Shown one piece after another: positions 10,517 to 22,000 of a stretch of 64,000 bases of DNA. The DNA is from Polytrichum commune (taxonomy: Eukaryota; Streptophyta; Polytrichopsida; Polytrichales; Polytrichaceae). The first letter of the stretch is position 1; each line of letters starts with the position of its first letter. The stretch covers positions 18,029,501-18,093,500 of the forward strand of contig OX485805.1 in assembly GCA_950295325.1 (NCBI GenBank). The letters are read 5' to 3'. The position numbers and the translations under genes are program-made. A model generated the notes under the pieces. The model made no database searches, had not been told where the DNA came from, and saw only the letters and a program-made list of their open reading frames with translations.

Positions 10517-12880
10517 CAGCAGCAAAGGTTGTGTCAGGTACAAAATCTAGGATAGGGCAGGCGAGTAGCGTAAGGTGGGTAGAAGGGATTGTTGGGTAAA
10601 GAACCGAACTTCACTCCAAAAAAGAACAAAAGAAGAAAACAAAGGTGATAAAAGAATGTGGGGGTGGTGGAGATGGTGATGGTAGTGGGAAAGAAAGATA
10701 TCGAACTTGAATTGATGACGCCCTTCTTGTGTGGGTGGTAGAGAAGGTATATGGTGGTGCAGGTTGACAGTGCGGCCACAGAGAGGAACAAGCACATCTA
10801 TGAAGTGGTTTCTGTACATCTTTTTCTGTAGATCAAACAAAGATTGGAATGGACACTTTTCTCTTATTAACGTATTCTAGTGTTCAACTTGGAGAATGAC
10901 ATTCTGGATCTAGTTGGTGGCTACATATTGAATGCTGATTGATATGAGGTGATTGATTATGCCAACATTAGCATTCATAATTTTGTGCTATAATTATGAT
11001 GCAAGTATTGCCATGATGTTTCTAGTCATCTCATTGATGAGGCTCTTGAGGTGAGGTGCTGCGATTCCATCCATACGAGAAATTTTGCAACAGAGGTTTG
11101 CTTGTGTGTTGTTGAATTACTGGACAAGTTATATAGTCACCAGTTCCTGGGAGAAGAGGTTGTGTGCTTCAACTTGTGAGAGACGTGATTGAAGCCGGTG
11201 AGCTGTATCCAGTCCCTTTTAAAATTTTGTGAAATTATGTCTCATATGAAAGGCATTATCGATTATTGCAGATGTTTCACCTGATTTGAACGCCGCAAGG
11301 AATCTTGTATGCCTTCAATGGCATTTTCCTCCTCAATTCTGCATGAGGTTTTGCACATCCATTTCACTCGATCTATGTCTGGAGCTGACAAGTTTTTACA
11401 GACTGAAAACATTGAAAGGCAGTTACTAGGGGAGAGTTTTCTTGTTCACAAATTTCAATTATCTTGAAGCAATCAAATGTGAATTTATTTGATCTCTTCA
11501 ATAGAATAGTGTTTTAGTGTGTTCGTAAAGGTAGAAGTGTGCTCATGGTCCATCTCATGCCAATTTTGAGAATTTTTTGAGTACATTGTCCATGGTATCA
11601 ATTCAACCTGAGTCATAACACATATTTGTTGTTAGACTTCCTGTAATGTACTCCTGCGACCTCATGGGTCTTAAATAGCATCCAATGACGGAGTTCATGA
11701 GCTGTTCCTCATCCCAACTTTCATACTGTGTTAGTATCATGCTCTTTGGGAGTTAGTGTCATGTCTTTGGGACGATTTGTGTACTGTGCTTTTGTCTAGA
11801 GTTTGTGAATGGTATTTTATATGTGATTGTTTCTATATTAGACGCAGTTTTCTTTGCAATTATAGTAAATCCAACTTATATTACTCAGTTACATTGCTGT
11901 GCACCTAATTGTATATCTCTGTGTTTGAATTTCTTGCGCCTTTTTCCTGTATACATGTACTGTTCTGTACCTATAAGAGACAAATTCGCCGGTTGGAATC
12001 TGCAGTTTGTTCATTTCTATGCTGGCAATGGATATCTTGAAGCTCAATACAGGCATTTTCAGTAAATTTTATTTACTGCAGCACTTCAGTGAGATCCTAC
12101 AATGCTCTTCAGGATGTAGTAGCTCCATCATTTTTGCACCTCCTGACACTCTAACTTGATTGATCCTTGACATGTGTCTCAAGTGTATTATCTGAACTTC
12201 AAACCTTACCATCAAGATTTTCTGCATACTCAGAACTGCTTATACAGTGAACCTTACAAATCACAAGGGTATTACAAGCCCCCAAATGCATGTTTGTGGT
12301 GCGGAGTGTTGGTTTTAGTTTCAATGTTGGTTTTGGATAAATGTACCTTTGCTTTCTAGTGAGTCTCAACCTGCCCATGAAATGACCATTTGAATTTTGC
12401 ATTCTTTCTGCAAGTCTTTACTGAGACTGAAACCATGCAGTGCTAAGAACCTTGTGTCAAATGATCTTGCAGCATCCAATGATTGATGCTCACAAATGCT
12501 CACAAGCCTTAAACCTAAAAGACGTCCAAGGTGAGTTCAAAAGGAAGTAAGACTAAATCCTATATTGTTGAGAGCATGGAATTTGGTTGTGGCTCCATGG
12601 AGATCAAGATCTGGTGAAGGTGAGGTAAATTTGTTGAACCATTGGATTTCAGGGGAAGCTGGGCATTGCAAAAATCTACACTGATATCTGCAATTAGGTT
12701 GCTTTGTGAATAGGTTACCTCTTTACCCATGCAAATTAGCTTGGATCAGAACCAGATATGAAAACTCATAATTTTGTTTAGTCCTTCATAAGGCAACCAC
12801 AAGAAAACTAAATACATATGTGTTAATAATAGTGTGGAATGCTGATAAATCTGCATGGGGCAACCTAGTTTACATCAGAG
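10517..12880 (+). other. Non-coding stretch downstream of the LSD1-like gene
   Basis: The TAA at 10516 is followed by 2.3 kb of T-rich sequence without a recognisable gene. A GTACAAAATC donor-like site lies about 20 bases after the stop. A spliced or long 3' UTR is possible but cannot be proven here. The repeat families seen elsewhere in the window are absent, so this part may be transcribed unique sequence. Confidence 0.35.
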
Positions 12881-15800
12881 TTCGGGAAGTTTTTGAAGCC
12901 TTAGTGGCTAATTGCCGGTAGGTGCTACAAAGGGTCGGATTTTTTCCAATTTACATTGACAAGAGCCGGTCTTTTGTAAAATCAATCGGCCAATTGCCTA
13001 TATTTTCATATTTTCATTGGTCAATATCCGATTAAATGGAATTCATATCCGCACTAATTGTTTAAAAAATGTATAAAAAGTTATTAGAAATCATTTCTTA
13101 GTACAAAATCTTGAATAAGTGAAAAGAAAGGCATGTTCAAAACTTTAAATTTGAAGAGTTAATATCCTTGGCAGGAATTGAACCTAGCAATGCCTTCATT
13201 GCTTGAAGGCCAAGGGTCCCCCAATTCTTCATAGAAGCAATTGGATTTGGTCATGGAAAGGTTGCATAATTCAAAAAGTTTAAGGTTCAGGGTACTGCCT
13301 CAAGTGCATCATCAGATGCCCCAGACAAATAGCACTCTGGATTGCTATACAAATAACGAAACTAAGCAACATCCTTCCAAAGATCTAGAGCACTTGTTAG
13401 AATGTCATCAAAATCATTGTTTGGGCCTTCTATAGCAACACGCATCATACTTTCTAAGTAAGATGTAGACACGGGTATTGGCTAGTATTTGAAATTTGAA
13501 TACTTCTTCCGGCTCAAATCCAGTAACTCACAAGAAGAAGCGGCTACATTTCCGAGACATTTTCTGATCCATCGGCTAATTGCCGGAGGATTGAAATTAT
13601 AGTCGGATTACCATCCGATGGTTGGAAATTTGGACCGGCCATGAGGGGAAATCCATCGGCTGATAATGAACTAGCCGTCGGTTCTCCCCGATCATAGGTT
13701 TACATACTACAAAGGAACCCCATTGCAACACCTCCATGTTCTTGTTCTTTATTCTTGAATCTATTGCGGGGCCCATGAACACAACTCATCAGTTAAGTAG
13801 TGATATGTCAAGCATCTCCAACATTGATAATCATAAAGCTCAAGACAAATACAACATCCTTTCTTCAAATGCCAATGATATACATAATTAACTATTAACC
13901 CCTAAAGGCTCAAGCTTTTTCACAAAGTCTTACAATATGGAAATGGCCAAGAAAGGCATCCGAATGGCCATCTATGAGCATGCAAGTTGGTTTGTCTTGG
14001 ATCACATACATAATCTTGGACTTTACTAGAGCTAACTTGAATACTAACCCCCTCCCCCCCACACATGAGGGTACGGTAAGATCCAAGGAATGCATAAGGT
14101 AGGAAGAAAAGGGATAGAGACATTAGAATGATGAAGGAAAAAGCGGTGGAAGGAAAGAACGTTGGAAGTCATGGGGTGTTTCTTTTACTTGTATTGATTA
14201 GAAGTAAACATGGGTAAGCATGTCATGAAATGGATGAGAAAAAGACATGAAATCCTACATGTTCAAAAATAGATAATGTTTGGTGGTCATCCAAATTTTG
14301 AGATGAGAGAACCCAAGTAAGTTGTGTTAGCAAAAAATAAGGTAACCTTGTCAGAAAAATAGTTTTAGAAAAGTTTCAAAAGAATGTATACTATCAATGA
14401 AGTCTATCTTAACCGAACTTTAATTGAAGGTTTTATTATTATTAATAATATCACTATGCATGGCCTAAGTTTGCTTTACACTATGTCCCATGACCAAGGC
14501 TTTTAAAAAGTGATGTGGCTTTCTCTTGGTCATGACCCTCAAACTGTCAACCATGACCACCAAAAATCCTCAATTGTCTTTTATGTAAAGTTGAAACAAA
14601 TGTCATGACAATTAGAGGAATCCTAAAAAATATTGTCTCCTTTCAAAGGTGAATGTCTTAGAACCAAGTGTGGACAAGCCAACCACACTTGATCACCCCC
14701 AAGGTCAAGCCCCCAAGTTCACATATGGTTGGTTGATATAATCATGTTTATTGGGATACTCTTATTGTGATTGGGTGGATCCCATGTTATAGGGTGCCCC
14801 ATAGATCAAGTGCTAGGAAGGTCACCTATTTTTGCATAATATTATGGCCTTAGGTGACTTAACAATGGAGTTCCATTATGATCAAGATTAACATGACATT
14901 AGTGTAACTACCATAGGTGATAAGCATGATCAACAAAAATTAAACAAAAATTTGAGCAAAGTGCCACTTGCCATTTTACTACTAGTTAAGATCTCTATAA
15001 AATCCCATGTGTCACCTCAAAAACTTGCTTATCACCCATAACAAAATTCTACCCCTGTAGCATCCTACTTGCAAATTTTCATCTAATTCATCCCCCATCA
15101 TTAATGTCACCTAATGGACCAACATTCCAATATGGAGACATGTACAATTTAACATAACATACAATGTTTAAACCAAGTGCCATCAATTGCTTAGAATCAA
15201 TGACATGTATAGTGAAGAGAAATGAGCTCCATCCAAATTGTCCACGACTTTTGAAATGAGAAGTGATTTATGAGCATGTATACAAGGCATGCCTATTATG
15301 TTTCCAGCACTTATATTCAATACCTAGTTGAGACATTTTTATTCTATGAATTCACAATTGGCGTATGAATGTATGAGCCTCTCAATCAATGATCATAATT
15401 ATGCTCTTCACTCTATACTTGATTTTTAAAACAAATCTAAACTTAGATAAGAGGAAGGTAGTTAGGGATCATGCATGCACATGATTCCCAATGTAAGGGA
15501 ATAGAAGAGGTTTGAGTGCACTTGACATTCAATTCTAAACTCTTCTATGTATTAGGCTTTTGTCTTTTGTGCCTTAAATTTGCAAAAATCAGGTGTACCC
15601 TTGTTTCAATAGCAAATTTGTAAAGAAACACAAACCGATCTCAATTTCCATGGATCGAGTATGCAGTTGATCAAAGATGATCATGTTCTCAATGACCAAT
15701 ACTTCCAGTTATTGGAATCGGTCATGTTGGTTGCCTTGGGGGCAAACAACACAAAGTAATTTGAGTTATAAATTAGGGTTACCATCTTTATCGTGCTTGC

Positions 15801-16253
15801 GTTTCTCCTTCAAGTCAAGTTGGTTCTTCCTTAGTCTATCAACATTGCCAAATGTTAAATATTTTCACTCTAAAGATGATCAAACTCTAGTTAAGTCTAG
15901 CTAAGCTATGGGTGTGGACTTTTTATATTGCAAGTCTTAGAGCCTAACATTAGATTTTGGTTTAAGCAATTCCTTGAACTCTTAAAGCGCCATGAACATG
16001 AATGACATTCACAACATAACCACTTGAGGTCATGCATGTGACAAATCATCTTTGCTAACTTCTTTAAGTGTACGTTGTCACATTAACACGAACATGCATT
16101 CTCACTTAAAGAGGCAATGCGTTATCAAAAACATTAATTTCTTAAAATTTTATGCGAGCACTCAAACATGATGTCTATAATAAAACTTAATCATCTATAA
16201 TCTTTAGGGTTTTAGCTTTTCCCAAAGTTTCGCCAAGGTGAAATCACTCCAAG
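12881..16253. other. Gene-free stretch with repeat remnants
   Basis: Around 12890-13000 and 13560-13700 there is CGGCTAATTGCCGG-rich sequence ending in TTCTCCCCGATCAT, matching the end of family G. Around 14620-14910 a copy of dispersed repeat family E lies between CTCCTTTCAAAGGTGAA and CCTTAGGTGACTTAA; other copies are at about 19430-19795 and 30540-30925. A tRNA-like half is noted at 13150-13215. No conserved protein was seen. Confidence 0.45.
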
Positions 16254-17543
16254 ATGTCGTTTTATTCTAGATGTGGACAATTACTGTCCATCTTGAAGCA
16301 ATCATCAAGACACCTTCAACATGCATCCATTTCGACCACACCAACCAAGCTTTTGAGCAAGAAAGCCAAAGTTGCAAAAGGAGAGAAATTAAAGATTTTT
16401 TTAATATATAGATGGAACCCCGATGTGAACAAACCACCATTCTTGCAAACTTACACAATCGATATCAACGCATGTGGACCAATGGTGTTGGACGCACTAC
16501 TGAAAATCAAGAATGAGATAGACACCACGTTAACCTTGAGAAGGTCGTGTAGGGAAGGAATTTGTGGGTCATGTGCAATGAATATTGAGGGTTGCAATGG
16601 GTTGGCGTGCTTGACAAAAATAACTACATTGTCGGAAACAATTATCACACCGCTCCCACATATGTTTGTGATCAAAGACCTGGTTGTAGATATGACACAA
16701 TTTTATAGTCAATATAAGAGCATTGAACCGTGGTTGAAGAGGAAGAAACCCACCCCGGATGGCAAAGAAATTTATCAAAGCAAGAATGACCAAGAGAAGT
16801 TGAATGGGATGTATGAATGTATCTTGTGTGCTTGTTGCAGCACTTCGTGTCCAAGTTATTGGTGGAATCCGGATAAATATCTTGGCCCTGCAGCCCTTCT
16901 TCATGCACATAGGTTGGTATACACCTATTAATTAATATTGATGCTTTGAGACTTACATATTTAATAATTTGCTTTGTGCTCAAAAAATCGAACAGTGTGC
17001 ATGTTATACACATATTGTAATGTCCTAAAACATCTAAGAATTGCTCAAATCCTTACATTGAGGTACAAATCTACATGTGACCAATTGATATCTCTTTATG
17101 CATTTGGAATACTATATCTCTTCAAATTTGAATTGATGAGAATATTGACATGGATTAGACCAATACAAATGTGATTAAGTAACGTAAAGATCAACCTCAA
17201 TAATTTGGCCTTGCAAAAATAAAAATTTCTACTCTTGTTGCTTCCATTGTGTGTTACAGTCAAAGTATCAAAAAATGTATAATCATTCCTCAAGGAGTTA
17301 GGTGTTGTATTCGAAGTATTGCTTTTTACCATAAACAATTCCAAATGATGTGTTGCCATGCCAATGTGAAGGTGGATAGCGGACAGTCGCGATGAGTTCA
17401 CAAAAGAGAGGCTCGAGGCCATTGATGATGAATTCAAGCTGTACAGGTGCCATACCATCATGAATTGTGCCAAAGCATGTCCAAAAGGATTGAATCCTGG
17501 CTTGCAAATTGCAATGTTGAAAGGGAAACAAGCACGACGATAA
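16254..17543 (+). CDS. SDH2: Succinate dehydrogenase iron-sulfur subunit, mitochondrial
   Basis: There are two exons, 16254-16912 and 17372-17543, with a 459-base GT-AG intron splitting the Arg codon in [12 protein letters not shown]. The product is 276 residues, the usual length. It is the iron-sulfur subunit of complex II and passes electrons from the FAD subunit to ubiquinone at the mitochondrial inner membrane. Residues 1-40 are Ser/Lys/Arg-rich and look like a mitochondrial presequence. The [2Fe-2S] cysteines are in CREGICGSC (99, 104, 107) and C119. The [4Fe-4S] and [3Fe-4S] cysteines are in [12 protein letters not shown] (189-200) and [14 protein letters not shown] (246-259). All cluster ligands are present, so the gene looks functional. 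The intron and intact frame argue against a processed copy. ATG 16254 is the first in frame. Confidence 0.96.
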
Positions 17544-18349
17544 GATGCACTCTATAAGTGACTATCATGTTCAAAATTAGGTTGAGATTCTAGTAAAACT
17601 AGGAAAAGTGGATAAAATCAAATCACACAATTTAACAATCTTGTAGTTTCTCTAGTGCTAGTAGTTGAAGATTAAGTATAGGAACTTGTTATGCATGGTT
17701 GGGCCACTATTCCAATAATGTGGAGTGGAAATTTTTGGATTTTTGAACATAGTGTTAAGATTGTTGGAATACTGACGCAACATATTATCAAAGTCTTTTG
17801 AGATTAACAATCAATTCTACCTACTACATTGAATTTACTTGGTGATTTAATTAGTAATGACACATTAAGATGGTTGGCTTGTGAATTACTCCAAGAAATC
17901 AATGTGCAATGTCTAAAATTTTAGCATAAGATTTCTTTCTTTTATTATATTCAATTGGGTCTTATGTAAATCTAGTACTATGCATGGGTTTTGAAACAAA
18001 GAAATTTTCACATGTAGTTTTATGAGTGGGCCCTATGTTAGAGATAGCATTAACCAACTTTAGATGCAAAAGACACCTTTTGTATGAGCAAGTTTTTGAA
18101 GAGTTAGGATAGCTCTTGATCAAAGTTTTTGTAACTCTCATTTATGAAAAAACACATCCACAATTATGCTTTATCAATGTTTCAACCACATTGCTTCTCA
18201 AAGAAATGATAGGGTGTTTCAATTAAAAATTTGGGTGAGGTTACACAATTATGACTTGAAAATAACAGATGGCTTCAGAGGCAAGTCTAGATAACGTGTG
18301 AAGCTATATGAAAGGCTATAGTGCGAATCAGTGTACAACGGTATCGCGT

Positions 18350-18556
18350 ACTAGTGTAGTTTACCACTTGGAGTTATGCATTGCTATAATATTTTACTGA
18401 AAATAGTATTTATTGTCAATTTTTATACCATGTTCCTTCACATGCAAACTACATGTGTAGAACTTTTTGTTATCTAGGTTAAAAAGTACTATCTTTAAAA
18501 TAAAATTATAGCAATGTGTAACTCCACATGGTAATTCACACTCATATTGGTGTAGT
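18350..18556. mobile_element. MITE family B, diverged copy
   Basis: Inverted halves share ACCA.GTGGAGTTA..CATTGCTATAAT at both ends. The outer ends are degraded and the borders approximate. The core matches the TTGGAGTTAYGCA..GCTATA block of the other copies. Confidence 0.6.
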
Positions 18557-18662
18557 TGAAGATAAAACTGATATAATTGTGATGCATGAAAGATTTCCAA
18601 ATTTGATAGTTTGCCTTGAAATTGATTAACTGGCAAGGAAGTGGCACATAGAACAAGAGCTA

Positions 18663-18872
18663 CACTAAATATGATATTTAGTGTCACTTACTGTTTGGAA
18701 TCACACAATGCTATAACTGTTTACATCTCATTTTTTACCAACAAAGGTCAAGTTGGTTGCTTGGAAATTATAAAGCATTAAAATCTTTACTTGGTAAAAA
18801 AAATACATTACTTAAAAATATATAGGAATGTGTAACTCCATATAGTAAGTGACACTAAATATCATATTAGTG
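18663..18872. mobile_element. MITE family B, CACTAAATA-end type
   Basis: The inverted ends CACTAAATATGATATTTAG and the complement of CTAAATATCATATTAGTG continue through GTGTCACTTACT. TA flanks the element on both sides. The core is shared with copies that carry a different outer end (such as 5311-5528). Confidence 0.82.
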
Positions 18873-19078
18873 TAGCTGCCTAAGATAATCTACTCTTGAG
18901 CAGCCCTCTATTACTTGAAGAGAAGTATGCATCAAATTAGCTTGCACTTTCAGATATGTCATAGGAATTCTCAGTAAGGAGGGGAAGAAAGTTCTTGTAT
19001 GCGAGCCAATATTACACAGTGTGGCCATCAACCACTTGTTGTGTTGACACCTCTCATACTGATCCAAAAATTGACTGG

Positions 19079-22000
19079 TTATATCCGAAAATAACCATCA
19101 GTCTGATAGGATTTGAGAACCTCTTCTTCAAGACACGTTTTAGTTGTTTCAATGTCTTCGTGTATCTGCCCAATAAGTGCATCTGTGATAGAAGATGATC
19201 AACAATATATGTGAGTGATAAACAAACTCACTGGAACTTGTGACAATGACTTGTTAATTTAGTGTGGGCTACACTATCTGCACAATCATACACTTTTGGT
19301 GGATCACACTGAATTTGGTGTTCAACAAAAACAATGGCAATGCCTGAGGGATTCAAGGAGCTTCACCTCATCAAGAGCTAGCAGTGAGGAAGGAAAGAAA
19401 GAAAGATGAGACTGATGTTTCCACCAATGTGGATTATGGTGTTGCTTCATTTTCGAGTTGGTCTAAGTCTAAATAAAATCCCAAAACGGGTATAACGAGG
19501 ATTATGAAGACTATTGCCTCCTTTTGAAGGAGAATACCTTGAACATGCATGAACAAGCCAACCAACACCTATCTCCCCCAAGGGTAAGCCCCTAGATTCA
19601 CACATGATTGGTTAAAAATATCCACTTCACCTTGGGACCCCAACTATAATTTGATGGACCATAGATGGTAGGGTGCACCAGAAATCAAGTGCTAGCAAAG
19701 TCATCCATGTGAGTGCTATTCCAGCCTTAGGTGGCTTAACCTAGGACTTCCCATGGTATCCAGGTTGAGGCCTTGGATTTAAGCCACCCTTGGAAGAAAA
19801 ACATATGTTAAGACATATGTGCAACTCACTCTATTGCCACAAACCATCAAATCACTCCAATCCACTCGGACCCCAATTAGTGTTGAGTCGATTGAAAATT
19901 CTAACATTTCAGTCAACAAATAACCTAACAACAACGTGCAGGAGCTATGCATATGCAGAAGACAGTCAAGGAAGAGATGGACCTCTTATACTGACAACAA
20001 AAATGACAGGACATGAACAAGGTCAAGGGAATAATCACGTACCCAAAGAAGTGAATTTTTGCTCTGGCCGTATAAATCCGAGCACAACAATGACAGCTTC
20101 TTGGCCATAAAAGTCCACACCTTCGTAATCATGTAGAATATGTACCTCCTATCATGCAGAAGAAACAATTTTGATTCCTAAGAACCTACTGTGTACCCTT
20201 CACATCCACCCACATCTTTAATATCTCAACTCTTAAGGTCCGAGAGGCCCATTATGGGCCTCAAGGTGTCATATGCAAGGATTTAAGGTTAGTCCATGCA
20301 GTTTTCAGTTTAAAAGTAGAAAATGAACTTACCTAATATTATCTGAATGTCATATGCATTATCCCAATTGGAACATACATATATGTAAATTGAATTATCG
20401 GGAGATTTGAGTTCACATGAATGAGCTAGACTCAAATGTGTCTCTAATCACCATTATCACATATCAAAATAAATTTCAATTGCTCTTTTTGATAGGTAGT
20501 GCTAAGTATGGATTCAATATCATAGACCAAATAAAATATTATTTCAATACTTGTATTGAGACTCACCATTGTAATTGTATCACTATCACCAAAGGTTGGC
20601 CGCTGGCCAATGTTCATGACCATCTTATGAACTCCTCTATCAACGCCTGTTGCTCTCACCTGCACCCATCCAAAGTAGACACCCTTTGGGAGGTCCACTA
20701 TTTCCTGGGGCAAGTCTTCTGGGTTGAGGTTTGCTGCCAGCCACAATTTTTGCACAAAAATAAGCCTTCACTATCAACAAGGGTCATTAACCATATATTG
20801 CAACCACCAATAATATAAAACTCGAATCCTATAAAAAGAAGTACAGAAAGTATTTAGACAACATGAATGTGGCTAGATTGATGACACTGGGTATTCTGAA
20901 GTTGATATTGACATCATGGATTGAGTTCCAGACTATCTAACTAAATCAAAACTTATGAAGGTGGATCGAGACTTATGAAGGTCCAACTTGTCCATAGACC
21001 CTTGGAATTAATAGCCTTATCAGATTGGCATTTCCTTCCTTCCAGCCACACAATAGAAAAACATCAACGATGCAAGTGCATTAAGAAATTATATTATCTA
21101 GGTAAAAGAAAGTCGCCCTTGAAAAGAACCCTCATCCATAGTCATGCTTTCCAGGGTAAGGGTTGTAAAACAAAAGTCACCGACATATGCTTACCAGTAG
21201 GAATACCCATTTGCTTGCTTCCCCTTCCAAAACCGGTCACCACTGTGGCTTTGGCATAGAGAGGGAATTCACCAATGTCTGCAACCCACAAATGGGTCAA
21301 TTGTTGAATATAATTGTCCATTTAAATTCACTCATACTCTCAGACCTGTTTTTGTTGTTTTGTTTACATTGAAACATGACGTAATGTACCTCCAAAACCA
21401 AAAGATTACACACATAAGTAACAACCCAACTGCAGTTGTTTGATTCTGTTGTACTGATGATGCAGCAGGTTTGAGTTACCTTCCATATCAATGTCTGCCT
21501 CTGGTTTATCGAGAGAGTCAGTGACCTGTCCGGTGGAGAAAAGAAAGACTTAATACTTTGAGCATGACAAATCAACAAGGATTATTAACCATATTTTAAA
21601 ACCATCAATAATACAGAATTTCATTCCTATTAAAAGAAGTACAGACACTACTTTTAGAGAACATGAATATGGACAGATTGATGAGTATTCTGAAGTTGAT
21701 ATGAATATACTAAAATTTGAGCTCCAGATTATCTAACATCAAAATTTACCTCGAGTGACACGAGGTATGTCGAAAGATCACTCTCAAAGCTAACAAATTC
21801 CAAGGGCTGGTTGGTGATCATGCTCTGTAAATCATCGAGCTCAGGAAGATCACGCAGTAGAATGTGTGGATACATCTCCCTATAAGGAGCCAAATATTCC
21901 TTCCCCTGACACTGATTTATCACCACTCTTGCACCTGAATCCCAATTTCCCCATTAGTATTTGACACTTGCCATGGCCTACTGTAAGCAATGAACCCATC

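Larger units (their letters stand above)
17544..19078. other. Intergenic region between convergent SDH2 and the fusion gene
   Basis: This holds the 3' ends of both neighbours and two family B MITEs (about 18350-18556 and 18663-18872). Nothing else was recognised. Confidence 0.5.

Noticed and set aside
16254..16931. SDH2 as a single-exon gene ending at 16931
   Set aside because: The frame past HAHR reads into an intron. The third cysteine cluster is found in a second exon at 17372-17543 with matching phase.
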